The notes under the pieces are model-generated. The model searched no databases and had not been told where the DNA came from. It saw only the letters and a program-made list of their open reading frames with translations. This document shows, one piece after another, positions 56,334 to 63,946 of a stretch of DNA of 64,000 nucleotides (positions are counted from its first letter, which is position 1; each line of letters starts with the position of its first letter). This stretch comes from Pseudomonas fluorescens. Its GTDB lineage: Bacteria; Pseudomonadota; Gammaproteobacteria; Pseudomonadales; Pseudomonadaceae. The position numbers and the translations under genes are program-made. The stretch spans positions 1 to 64,000 of the forward strand of contig NZ_JSAK01000015.1 of NCBI RefSeq assembly GCF_000802965.1, read 5' to 3'.

Positions 56334-57059
56334 ATGACGTTATTGGCATCTCCACTCGAATCCATCGAAAGCGCGGTGATCTGGCTGCTGGTGGTTTTTT
56401 CTGTCGCCACTTGGGGCCTGGCATTGCTCAAGGGTGTGCAGTTCGGTCGGTTGAAAGCCCAAGACCGAAAATTTCATAAGCAGTTTTGGGCTGCTTCCAG
56501 TCTGGATTCGGCGGCTGAGCTAGCCGAAACCCAGCCCGGCGCTGCAGCGCGGGTGGCACAGGCCGGTTATGCGGCGATCCAGGTGGGCGAGGCGCCACAG
56601 GCTGCGGACTTGAGCCAGGCGATCAATCATCAGGATCGCCTTGAGCGGGCCTTGCGCCAGCAGATCGTGCGCGAACGCCGCTCGCTGGAAACCGGGCTGG
56701 CGGTGGTCGCGAGTATTGGCAGTACGTCGCCGTTCATTGGTTTGTTCGGCACGGTGTGGGGAATCATGGAGGCGTTGAAAGGCATCAGCGCAGCGGGCTC
56801 GGCGAGCCTGGAAACAGTCGCCGGGCCGATTGGCGCGGCGTTGGTCGCCACCGGTGTGGGTATCGCCGTCGCGGTGCCGGCAGTGCTGGTTTACAACTAC
56901 TTTTTGCGCCGTTTGAAGTTGACGGCGGCGGACCTGGATGACTTCGCCCACGACTTCTACAGCCTGGCACAGAAGAGTTCGTTCCGCGTGTTGATCCACC
57001 CGACGGCGCACAAAGTCACGGCATCGGGCAGCGCGCAGAAAGTGAAGGAGGCGTCCTGA
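56334..57059 (+). CDS. exbB: ExbB proton-channel subunit
   Basis: This 241-residue protein has three hydrophobic segments and the MotA/TolQ/ExbB signature SIGSTSPFIGLFGTVWGIME, followed by ATGVGIAVAVPAVLVYNYF. The start has AGGAATTCACC. With ExbD it powers TonB. It lies 44 bases after tonB and 1 base before exbD. Confidence 0.94.
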   Translation: MTLLASPLESIESAVIWLLVVFSVATWGLALLKGVQFGRLKAQDRKFHKQFWAASSLDSAAELAETQPGAAARVAQAGYAAIQVGEAPQAADLSQAINHQDRLERALRQQIVRERRSLETGLAVVASIGSTSPFIGLFGTVWGIMEALKGISAAGSASLETVAGPIGAALVATGVGIAVAVPAVLVYNYFLRRLKLTAADLDDFAHDFYSLAQKSSFRVLIHPTAHKVTASGSAQKVKEAS

Positions 57060-57060
57060 T

Positions 57061-57462
57061 ATGGCCTTCTCCACGCAAGACAGTGATGAGGTGCTGAGCG
57101 AGATCAACGTGACACCGCTGGTGGACGTGATGCTGGTGCTGTTGGTGGTGTTCATCGTCACCGCGCCGCTGCTGACCAATGCGATCCCGATCAACCTGCC
57201 CAAGACCGAAGCGGTGGCGCCGGTGGAGCAGAAGGACCCGCTGGTGGTGAGCATCGACGGGGCTGGCAAGCTGTTTATCAACAAGGATGAAATCCAGCCG
57301 GATTTGCTGGAATTCAATCTACAGGCGGCCAAGGCCAAGGACCCGGAAGTGCGGGTGCAGTTGCAGGCCGATGACGGAGTGAATTACGGCGAAGTGGCGC
57401 GGGCCATGGCGTCCATTGAGCGGGCAGGGATTACCAAATTGTCGGTGATCACCGCGCGCTGA
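57061..57462 (+). CDS. exbD: ExbD proton-channel subunit
   Basis: The 133-residue protein has one membrane helix (about 20-42) with the essential acidic residue D22 (VTPLVDVMLVLLVVFIV), and a periplasmic domain (LLTNAIPINLPKTE...). It completes tonB-exbB-exbD. A rho-independent terminator lies 18 bases after the stop. Confidence 0.94.
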   Translation: MAFSTQDSDEVLSEINVTPLVDVMLVLLVVFIVTAPLLTNAIPINLPKTEAVAPVEQKDPLVVSIDGAGKLFINKDEIQPDLLEFNLQAAKAKDPEVRVQLQADDGVNYGEVARAMASIERAGITKLSVITAR

Positions 57463-57479
57463 CAAGTTTTCGATTTTCC

Positions 57480-57516
57480 GGGGCCGTCTCCTTGGCAGGG
57501 TGCGGCCCCTTTTTTA
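57480..57516 (+). terminator. Rho-independent terminator of tonB-exbB-exbD
   Basis: GGGGCCG and CGGCCCC form a strong stem followed by seven Ts. Confidence 0.9.
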
Positions 57517-57535
57517 TTCCGGCCAGACACAAAAC

Positions 57536-57617
57536 CTGTAGGAGCTGCCGCAGGCTGCGATCTTTTGATCTTTTTAAAAGCAAGATCAAAAGATCGCAGC
57601 CTGCGGCAGCTCCTACA
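57536..57617. repeat. REP inverted pair, GATCAAAAGATCGCAGCC class
   Basis: Near-perfect arms (GTAGGAGCTGCCGCAGGCTG and its complement) make one of the longest palindromes in the window, right after the exbD terminator. Confidence 0.9.
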
Positions 57618-57650
57618 TTGTTATTCGATATAGATCTTAATAAATAGCTT

Positions 57651-57677
57651 CTTATTCCTTAACGAATATAAATCCCG
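57651..57677 (+). promoter_or_regulatory. Candidate sulfur-linked leader elements before the RBBP9-like gene
   Basis: CTTATTCC-TT-AACGAA (57651-57666) resembles the atsK element at 47141, and GAATATAAATCCCG (57664-57677) differs by one A from a block at 59427-59441 before the MetQ-like gene. The blocks overlap and lie 47-73 bases upstream of the ATG. Confidence 0.4.
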
Positions 57678-57723
57678 TCCCTATACTCGATCAGGAACAG
57701 ACACGCAGCAGGAGAGCTCACCC

Positions 57724-58305
57724 ATGCGCAACGAATCAATTCGCTACCTGATCGTGCCGGGCTGGCAAGGATCGCCGGAAGATCATTGGCAAAGCCACTG
57801 GCAGAACAGCCTGCCGAACAGCGCACGGGTGGAGCAGGACGACTGGCTGACGCCGCGTCGTGAAGACTGGGTGGCGGCATTGGCCGAGGCGATTGCCGCC
57901 GACAGCACCCCCGTCATCCTGATTGCCCACAGCTTGGGTTGCATCACCGTCGCGCATTGGGCGGCTACCGCGCCTGTGCAGTTTTTGCGTCAGGTACGCG
58001 GTGCGTTGCTGGTCGCTCCGGCGGACGTCGAACGCCCGGCCTGCGCGCCAGCCCTGCGCAATTTCGCACCGATTCCTACGGATCTGCTGCCATTCCCCAG
58101 CCAGGTCGTCAGCTCCGACAACGACGCCGCCATCAGCGCGCCGCGGGCTCTGGAGCTGGCACGTAACTGGGGTGCGGAAGCGGGGATCCTGGCGGGTGCC
58201 GGGCATATCAATGTGAAGTCGGGTCATCAGCGTTGGGAGCAGGGTTTTGCCTATCTCTATCGTCTGCAAAACCGCATGGAACACCACGCCCTGCGCCGCG
58301 CCTGA
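57724..58305 (+). CDS. RBBP9/YdeN-family alpha/beta hydrolase
   Basis: This 193-residue protein has the opening YLIVPGWQGSPEDHWQSHWQ and nucleophile S70 in IAHSLGC, an acid in SSDNDAAIS and a histidine in GAGHIN, the RBBP9/YdeN triad. The Shine-Dalgarno is GCAGGAGAGCTCACC. Family members are serine hydrolases of unknown physiological substrate. It comes directly before the SfnR-like gene (56 bases), and its leader shares elements with other sulfur genes here, so a role in sulfur scavenging is possible. Confidence 0.88.
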   Translation: MRNESIRYLIVPGWQGSPEDHWQSHWQNSLPNSARVEQDDWLTPRREDWVAALAEAIAADSTPVILIAHSLGCITVAHWAATAPVQFLRQVRGALLVAPADVERPACAPALRNFAPIPTDLLPFPSQVVSSDNDAAISAPRALELARNWGAEAGILAGAGHINVKSGHQRWEQGFAYLYRLQNRMEHHALRRA

Positions 58306-58361
58306 ATCTATTATTTCTTTCAACGCCCCCGTCGTTCGGCGGTTTAGGGCGGGAGCCTGCC

Positions 58362-59285
58362 ATGAGTTTTGAAACCTTCGGCCAGCCACTGCTGACCTTT
58401 CCCGACGCTGAAAAAAGCCCCCTGAGCATCCGCGCCAAGGCGCTGGTTTTCGTAGATCCGCGCTCGCGGCAATTGCGTCAGGAGCTGGAGCAACTGGCGC
58501 CGCGTTCGATCTCGGTGCTGATCCGTGGTGAAACCGGCAGCGGCAAGGAACTGTTGGCGCGGCACATCCATCGCGCCAGCGATCGCGGCGGATTGTTCGT
58601 CTCGGTCAATTGCGGCGCGATCAGCCCGACCTACGCCGATGCCGAATTGTTCGGCTATGCCGCCGGCAGTTACAGCGGCTCGGCCAGCAGTCGCGCCGGC
58701 TGGTTCGGTTCGGCCAACGGCGGCACGTTGTACCTGGATGAGATCGGCGACCTGCCGCTGCCGATCCAGATCAAATTGCTTGCCGCTCTGGAAAACCACG
58801 AAGTGACGCGCGTCGGTGCGCATCAGCCGAGCCCGGTGGATGTGCGGCTTGTCGCGGCCACCAGCATCGACCTGGCCCAGGCTGTCGCTGCCGGCAAATT
58901 CCATGAGCGGCTCTATCACTACCTCAGCGAAGGCCAGCTCGAACTGCCGGCCCTGCGCGAGCGGGTGGGCGACATCCTGTCGCTGGCCGAATACTTCCTC
59001 GGCATCTACAGCCAGCGACTGGATCTGCCAGTGCCGCTGATCAGCGAGGCTGCGCAAGCAGTGCTGGAGCGACACAGCTGGCCGGGCAATACCCGCGAGC
59101 TGGAAAATGTCATTCATTTTGCGTTGCTGGTGAGTACCGGCGACGAGATCCTGCCGGAGCATTTGAATTTGCCGGATGAAGGTCTGGCGCAGATCGAACA
59201 GCAGCTCAAGCGGATTCTCGACAAGGGTTCCGTCGCCGAAAAAGACGCCCTGAAACAAATCCTTAAAAACGCCGGCCTCCTGTAG
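58362..59285 (+). CDS. SfnR-like sigma-54 activator AAA+ protein lacking a DNA-binding domain
   Basis: The 307-residue protein is a sigma-54-type AAA+ domain: Walker A GETGSGKE (56-63), Walker B GTLYLDEIGDLP (121-132), and RHSWPGNTRELENVIHFALL. The loop that contacts sigma-54, normally GAFTGA, reads GSYSGS (102-107). The chain stops after LPEHLNLPDEGLAQIEQQLK and a short charged tail, with no helix-turn-helix, whereas SfnR has one. The stop codon TAG lies inside a REP element (TGTAGGAGC). It may be truncated by REP insertion, or be a co-regulator. The opening SFETFGQPLLTFPDAEKSPL is SfnR-like. The start at 58362 follows GGGAGCCTGCC. Confidence 0.83.
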   Translation: MSFETFGQPLLTFPDAEKSPLSIRAKALVFVDPRSRQLRQELEQLAPRSISVLIRGETGSGKELLARHIHRASDRGGLFVSVNCGAISPTYADAELFGYAAGSYSGSASSRAGWFGSANGGTLYLDEIGDLPLPIQIKLLAALENHEVTRVGAHQPSPVDVRLVAATSIDLAQAVAAGKFHERLYHYLSEGQLELPALRERVGDILSLAEYFLGIYSQRLDLPVPLISEAAQAVLERHSWPGNTRELENVIHFALLVSTGDEILPEHLNLPDEGLAQIEQQLKRILDKGSVAEKDALKQILKNAGLL

Positions 59286-59360
59286 GAGCAAGCTTGCTCG
59301 CGATTGGGCCTCCGCGGTTTTTCTGTTCAGACGCCATCTCTGGCAAGCCAGCTCCTACAG
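59281..59360. repeat. Two unlike REP arms; the first supplies a stop codon
   Basis: TGTAGGAGCAAGCTTGCTCG (59282-59301) provides the TAG of the SfnR-like gene. A second arm of another class, CATCTCTGGCAAGCCAGCTC, follows at 59333-59352. The arms are not a matched pair. The rest of the 249-base gap to the MetQ-like gene is AT-rich leader. Confidence 0.8.
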
Positions 59361-59423
59361 GGAATGCGCGAGCTAGAGCGGAATGAACAAAATGGAATAT
59401 GAGAGTGAATAAAAGATATTGTT

Positions 59424-59441
59424 CGGGAATATAAAATCCCG
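59424..59441 (+). promoter_or_regulatory. CGGGA-TCCCG dyad before the MetQ-like gene
   Basis: CGGGA-ATATAAAA-TCCCG, a perfect 5-base inverted repeat, lies 94 bases upstream of the ATG. Its right part matches GAATATAAATCCCG at 57664 apart from one extra A. Confidence 0.4.
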
Positions 59442-59534
59442 GTATTGTCCGCTCCACGCCGGCGATAGCACTTCGCTGGCACTTAATATCTAGCCGTCGC
59501 CACAAGCGACTGTGATTTTCGATAAGGACACTGC

Positions 59535-60317
59535 ATGAAAAAGGTTCTGTTGTTCACCGCACTGGCGGCTGCCCTGACTGCGGGCCTGGCCCAGGCTGGC
59601 GAGAAACTGGTGGTCGCGGCGACCCCGGTTCCACACGCCGAGATTCTTGAACTGATCAAGCCAACCCTCGCCAAAGAAGGCGTGGACCTGGAAATCAAAG
59701 TCTTCACCGACTACGTTCAGCCTAACGTGCAGGTCGACCAGAAGCGTCTGGACGCCAACTACTTCCAGACCCTGCCGTACCTGAAAAGCTTCAACGAAGG
59801 TAAAGGCACTAATCTGGTGACCGTGATCGGCGTTCACGTTGAACCGTTCGGTGGCTACTCGAAGAAAGTCAAAACCCTGGCCGAGCTGAAAGACGGCGCG
59901 ACCATTGCCATTCCTAACGAAGGCAGCAACAGCGGCCGTGCCCTGATCCTGCTGCAGAAGGCTGGCCTGATCGAGTTGAAAGACCCGAAAAACGCGTTGG
60001 CTACGCCGAAAGACATCGCCAAGAACCCGCACAACTTCAAGTTCAAGGAACTGGAATCGGCCATGCTGCCGCGCGTGCTGGATCAAGTTGACCTGGACAT
60101 GATCAACACCAACTACGCGCTGGAAGCGGGTCTGAACCCGGCTAAAGACGCGCTGGTGATCGAAGGTGCAGATTCGCCTTACGTGAACTTCCTGGTGGCT
60201 CGCCCTGACAACAAGGACAGCGCCGCCATCCAGAAACTGGCCAAAGCCTTGACCAGCCCGGAAGTGAAAGCATTCATCGAGAAGAAGTACAGCGGCGCGG
60301 TACTGCCGGCGTTCTGA
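59535..60317 (+). CDS. MetQ/NlpA-family substrate-binding protein (no lipobox)
   Basis: This 260-residue protein has a signal peptide MKKVLLFTALAAALTAGLAQA and then GEKLVVAATPVPHAEILELI, the MetQ opening. DYVQPNVQVDQKRLDANYFQ and IPNEGSNSGRALILLQKAGL are diagnostic. E. coli MetQ is a lipoprotein, but here the cleavage site is followed by GEK with no lipobox cysteine, so it should be free in the periplasm. No metN or metI gene is adjacent. It could bind methionine or another sulfur amino acid. A strong terminator follows. Confidence 0.9.
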   Translation: MKKVLLFTALAAALTAGLAQAGEKLVVAATPVPHAEILELIKPTLAKEGVDLEIKVFTDYVQPNVQVDQKRLDANYFQTLPYLKSFNEGKGTNLVTVIGVHVEPFGGYSKKVKTLAELKDGATIAIPNEGSNSGRALILLQKAGLIELKDPKNALATPKDIAKNPHNFKFKELESAMLPRVLDQVDLDMINTNYALEAGLNPAKDALVIEGADSPYVNFLVARPDNKDSAAIQKLAKALTSPEVKAFIEKKYSGAVLPAF

Positions 60318-60346
60318 TTCGCGAGGTAAACCCCTTCAAGGTTTCC

Positions 60347-60381
60347 AACGCCGACGGCTGATGCAGCGTCGGCGTTTTTTT
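60347..60381 (+). terminator. Rho-independent terminator of the MetQ-like gene
   Basis: AACGCCGAC and GTCGGCGTT form a 9-base stem followed by a T-run, 30 bases after the stop. Confidence 0.9.
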
Positions 60382-60397
60382 GTGTATCGATAATCTG

Positions 60398-60546
60398 TGG
60401 CGAGCGAGCTTTTTGTGGCGAGCGAGCTTGCTCGCGCTGGGTTGCGAAGCAACCCCAAAAACCTGTGCATGCGGTCGATCATGCACACCGCGTTGCCCAG
60501 GTTTGCGACTGCTGCGCAGCCGAGCGGGAGCAAGCTCCCTCGCCAC
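60398..60546. repeat. Composite REP cluster with a tandem half-copy
   Basis: TGTGGCGAGCGAGCTT occurs twice in direct repeat (60398 and 60414). The second copy continues into a full GAGCTTGCTCGCGC palindrome. An arm of another class, GGGAGCAAGCTCCCTCGCCA, closes the region. The middle contains GGGTTGCGAAGCAACCC, a perfect small hairpin. Confidence 0.75.
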
Positions 60547-60575
60547 AAAAAACCGACCTCATTCACTGATGAAAT

Positions 60576-60671
60576 TCAGGCCACCCTGGCCTTCAACGCC
60601 CGGCGCAGCGCCACCAATAACTTCACGATGTCCTGCGGATTCATCGGTTGCAGCACTTTTGCATCTGCCAT
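60576..60671 (-). CDS. Possible 31-residue small protein
   Basis: A short frame with a good Shine-Dalgarno (AAGGACGAGAAC before ATG) encodes MADAKVLQPMNPQDIVKLLV followed by a basic tail ALRRALKARVA. It looks amphipathic. I do not recognise it. It lies in the 635-base gap between the MetQ-like gene and the amino-acid importer, divergent from the latter. The rest of the gap holds REPs and the 36-base element. Confidence 0.4.
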   Translation of the reverse strand: MADAKVLQPMNPQDIVKLLVALRRALKARVA

Positions 60672-60841
60672 GTTCTCGTCCTTGTGAGTGATCGGCCGGG
60701 GGAGTCTGGCCAAAAGCGGTCCGTCCTTGGAGGGGCAAATCGAAAAAAAGATCCTTCCTACGGCGCAAAGGAAAATAGTCGTCTTCCGTCGCCTCGGCAA
60801 ATGCCCGGGATAGTTTTTTGTGTGATATCAATATGCTTTAT

Positions 60842-60877
60842 CGGTATTTAAATTATGATTTTTATACCTTTAAAGTT
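60842..60877 (+). promoter_or_regulatory. Second copy of the 36-base shared element
   Basis: CGGTATTTAAATT...CTTTAAAGTT, 76 bases upstream of the permease start. It matches 29 of 36 bases of 555-590 without gaps. This copy contains the inverted repeat GGTAT/ATACC. Confidence 0.45.
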
Positions 60878-60952
60878 GGTGCTTGCCGGACCGTTATCCA
60901 TGGCCCGTGGACTGCACCACCGTCGCTTACCGAGCGGCGTCCAGGATGTTCA

Positions 60953-61618
60953 ATGAACTTCGATTACGCATTTATCCTCAGCACCCTGCCGGCGTTTCTC
61001 AAGGCCGTGGGCGTGACACTGCAGGTCGGATTTATCGCCATCGGCACCTCGTTGTTGGTGGCGCTGATCAACGCGACGATTCTGGTATTTCGTACGCCTT
61101 ACTTGCAGCGGCTGGTTGGCCTCTATGTCGAATTGGCCCGCAACACACCGCTGCTGATCCAGTTATTCTTCGTCTATTTCGCCTTGCCTGCGTTGGGCAT
61201 CAAGGTTTCGGGTTTTGCCGCGGCAATCATCACCATGACCTTCCTCGGCGGCGCTTATCTCACTGAAGTGCTGCGTGCCGGCGTGGACGCCGTGCCTCAG
61301 GCGCAACTCGAGTCCGGTCGTTCCATCGGCCTGTCCCACGGGCAATTGCTGCGTTACGTGATCATGCCGCAGGCCGGCATCCTCAGTTTGCCGTCGCTGT
61401 TTGCCAATTTCATTTTCCTGCTCAAGGAAACCACCGTGGTCTCGGCGGTGGCGGTGCCGGAAATTTTGTACACCACCAAGAGCTACATCGCCCTCTATTA
61501 CAAAACCTACGAAATGCTCGCCGTGCTGACGCTGATTTGCGTGCTGCTGTTTTTGCCGCTGTCGCTGTTGCTCAGCCGTCTGGAAAGGAGGCTCCAGCAT
61601 GGCCAGTTCGGGTCTTGA
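60953..61618 (+). CDS. Polar amino acid ABC transporter permease
   Basis: The 221-residue membrane protein has about five helices and the HisM/GlnP-type signature ARNTPLLIQLFFVYFALPAL. The EAA-like segment is LESGRSIGLSHGQLLRYVIM. The ATG at 60953 is used; the longer open frame upstream has no family similarity. It overlaps the next permease by 20 bases. The pair forms the channel for the lipoprotein-delivered substrate. Confidence 0.9.
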   Translation: MNFDYAFILSTLPAFLKAVGVTLQVGFIAIGTSLLVALINATILVFRTPYLQRLVGLYVELARNTPLLIQLFFVYFALPALGIKVSGFAAAIITMTFLGGAYLTEVLRAGVDAVPQAQLESGRSIGLSHGQLLRYVIMPQAGILSLPSLFANFIFLLKETTVVSAVAVPEILYTTKSYIALYYKTYEMLAVLTLICVLLFLPLSLLLSRLERRLQHGQFGS

Positions 61619-62258
61619 GTTGTTGTGGGTGTCGTTGCCGCAACTGGGCAGGGGCGCGGCGCAAACCCTGTCGATTTCATTTTTGAGCATCGCCATCAGC
61701 ACCGTCGGTGGTGTGCTCTACGGCGTGTTGCGCACGCTGAATGTGACGTGGCTGAACGCAATCCTGCGGGTCTATCTGGAACTGTTTCGGGCGATCCCGG
61801 TGCTGGTCTGGTTGTATTTGCTGTTCTTCGGTTTGCCGATTTTCTTTGGCCTGAGCATTCCGAGCTTCTGGTGCGCGGTGCTGGTGCTGTCGCTGTGGGG
61901 CGCCAGTGAAGTCGGCGAGGTGGTGCGCGGTGCGTTGCATTCGTTGCCGCGCGGGCAGCGTGAAGCCGGGCTGTCGATTGGTCTGAGCGACCCGCAACTC
62001 TACGGCTACGTGCTGCTGCCGCAAGCGCTGAAGCGCATGACGCCGCCGACCATCAACGTGTACACGCGGATCATCAAGACCAGCTCCCTGGCGGTGCTGA
62101 TCGGTGTGGTGGACGTGATCAAGGTCGGCCAGCAGATCATCGAACGCACCTACGAATCTGTGCTGATCTACGGCGCGCTGTTCCTGTTTTTCTTTTTCAT
62201 TTGCTACCCGTTGTCGGCCGCCTCGCGCGTGCTGGAACGGCGCTGGACGCAAGCATGA
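61599..62258 (+). CDS. Polar amino acid ABC transporter permease, second subunit
   Basis: This 219-residue permease has about five helices, FRAIPVLVWLYLLFFGLPIF and the coupling segment QREAGLSIGLSDPQLYGYVL. It starts inside the previous gene and its end overlaps the ATPase start (ATGA), a tightly coupled unit. Confidence 0.9.
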   Translation: MASSGLELLWVSLPQLGRGAAQTLSISFLSIAISTVGGVLYGVLRTLNVTWLNAILRVYLELFRAIPVLVWLYLLFFGLPIFFGLSIPSFWCAVLVLSLWGASEVGEVVRGALHSLPRGQREAGLSIGLSDPQLYGYVLLPQALKRMTPPTINVYTRIIKTSSLAVLIGVVDVIKVGQQIIERTYESVLIYGALFLFFFFICYPLSAASRVLERRWTQA

Positions 62259-63037
62259 GCGCATTGATCGAGTTCAAGGGTTTCAACAAGTTTTTCGGTG
62301 AGCATCAGGTGCTCAAAGACATCGACCTGAGCGTGAAGCCGGGCGAAGTCATCGTCATCCTCGGCCCCAGCGGCTGCGGCAAAAGTACATTGCTGCGTTG
62401 CCTCAATGGTCTGGAAGTCGCCCACGGCGGCAGCCTGAAATTCATTGGCCGAGAGCTGCTGAACAAGTCCACCGATTGGCGCGAAGTGCGACAGCAGATC
62501 GGCATGGTGTTCCAGAGCTATCACCTGTTCCCGCACATGAGCGTGCTCGACAACTTGCTGCTCGGCCCAGTGAAAGTGCAGAAACGCGACCGCCGCGAAG
62601 CGCGCGATCAGGCTGAAGCGTTGTTGGCGCGGGTAGGTTTGCTGGACAAGCGCGATGCGTTTCCAAGACAGCTCTCCGGCGGCCAGCAACAACGTATCGC
62701 CATTGTCCGTTCGCTGTGCATGAACCCCAAGGTCATGCTCTTCGATGAAGTCACCGCCGCCCTCGACCCGGAAATGGTCAAGGACGTGCTGGAAGTGATT
62801 CAGGGTCTGGCCCGTGAGGGCATGACGCTGTTGATCGTCACCCACGAAATGGCCTTCGCCCGCGCCGTGGCTGACCGCATCGTGTTCATGGATGCCGGGC
62901 GAATCCTTGAGCAAAACCCTCCCGAGATTTTCTTTACGAACCCGCAAACCGCACGAGCGCAGCAGTTCCTGGAGAAGTTCTCCTACGTCGCCGCACTACC
63001 CAAAACGACTCAAACAAAGGAACTGGAACTGCCATGA
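62255..63037 (+). CDS. Polar amino acid ABC transporter ATPase
   Basis: The 260-residue ATPase has Walker A GPSGCGKS, LSGGQQQRIAIVRSL and Walker B VMLFDEVTAALDP, where Val replaces the Pro usual in DEPTSALDP, followed by VTHEMAFA. It is a GlnQ/HisP-type protein. It overlaps both neighbours by 4 bases. Confidence 0.91.
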   Translation: MSALIEFKGFNKFFGEHQVLKDIDLSVKPGEVIVILGPSGCGKSTLLRCLNGLEVAHGGSLKFIGRELLNKSTDWREVRQQIGMVFQSYHLFPHMSVLDNLLLGPVKVQKRDRREARDQAEALLARVGLLDKRDAFPRQLSGGQQQRIAIVRSLCMNPKVMLFDEVTAALDPEMVKDVLEVIQGLAREGMTLLIVTHEMAFARAVADRIVFMDAGRILEQNPPEIFFTNPQTARAQQFLEKFSYVAALPKTTQTKELELP

Positions 63038-63915
63038 AAACTGCCAAGTCTTCACTCTTGCTTCTGCCACTGCTGGGCCTTGCACTGCTGGCCGGCTGCA
63101 ACAAAACCGAAGAGCCCGCCAAGCCGAAAGTTGCCAGCGAAAGCACGGCGCCAGCCAGCTATCTGGAAAAGATCAAGGCGCGGGACAAACTGATCGTGGG
63201 CGTCTTCACTGACAAGCCGCCGTTCGGTTTTGTCAATGAAGCCGGGCGCTACGTCGGTTTCGATACCGACATTGGCCGCCAGTTTGCCAAGGACCTGCTG
63301 GGCGATGAAAACAAGGTCGAGTTCGTTGCCGTGGAACCGGCAAGCCGTATTCCGTTCCTGCAAAGCGACAAGGTCGATCTGATCCTGGCCAACATGACTG
63401 TCACGCCGGAGCGCAAGGAAGCGGTGGAATTCACCAACCCTAACCTCAAGGTCGCCGTTCAGGCATTGGTGCCGCAGGACAGCGCGGTGAAAAACCTCGA
63501 TGACCTGGCGACCCGCACGACCATCGTCACCACCGGCACCACCGCCGATATCTGGCTGACCAAGAATCATCCGGACTGGAAACTGCTGAAGTTCGAGAAA
63601 AACTCCGAGTCCCTGCAAGCCCTGGCCAACGGTCGTGGTGATGCCTATGCACAAGACAATCTGGTGCTGTTCAGCTGGGCCAAGCAGAACCCTGGCTACC
63701 GCGTGCTGAGCCAGACCCTGGGCGCTGAAGCGCCGATCGCGCCGGCGGTGAAAAAGGGCAACATCGAACTGCGCGACTGGGTGAACGCCGAGTTGGCGAA
63801 GTTGGGTGAAGAGAAATATCTGCTCAAGCTGTACGACCAATACGTGCGTAAAGAGCTGAGCGATGACACCAAGCCTGAGAGCGTGATTGTCGAGGGTGGG
63901 AAGTGGCAGGGGTGA
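63034..63915 (+). CDS. Amino-acid-type substrate-binding lipoprotein
   Basis: This 293-residue SBP_bac_3 protein has a lipoprotein signal, MKTAKSSLLLLPLLGLALLAGC (lipobox LAGC; Cys about 22), then a binding domain: RDKLIVGVFTDKPPFGFVNE and DLILANMTVTPERKEAVEFT. The context (36-base element shared with an organosulfur operon, MetQ-like and SfnR-like neighbours) suggests a sulfur-containing amino acid such as cystine. This is inferred. Confidence 0.9.
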   Translation: MKTAKSSLLLLPLLGLALLAGCNKTEEPAKPKVASESTAPASYLEKIKARDKLIVGVFTDKPPFGFVNEAGRYVGFDTDIGRQFAKDLLGDENKVEFVAVEPASRIPFLQSDKVDLILANMTVTPERKEAVEFTNPNLKVAVQALVPQDSAVKNLDDLATRTTIVTTGTTADIWLTKNHPDWKLLKFEKNSESLQALANGRGDAYAQDNLVLFSWAKQNPGYRVLSQTLGAEAPIAPAVKKGNIELRDWVNAELAKLGEEKYLLKLYDQYVRKELSDDTKPESVIVEGGKWQG

Positions 63916-63946
63916 CTCTCTAGTTTTTGTATCGATTTTTCAGCCG

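Noticed and set aside
60380..60700. Several 70-100-residue frames across the REP cluster
   Set aside because: They are translations of REP sequence, lack ribosome sites and overlap each other on both strands.
62700..62780. Defective ATPase because Walker B reads DEVTAALDP
   Set aside because: Asp and catalytic Glu are intact; Val for Pro is seen in some GlnQ-type ATPases and need not abolish activity.
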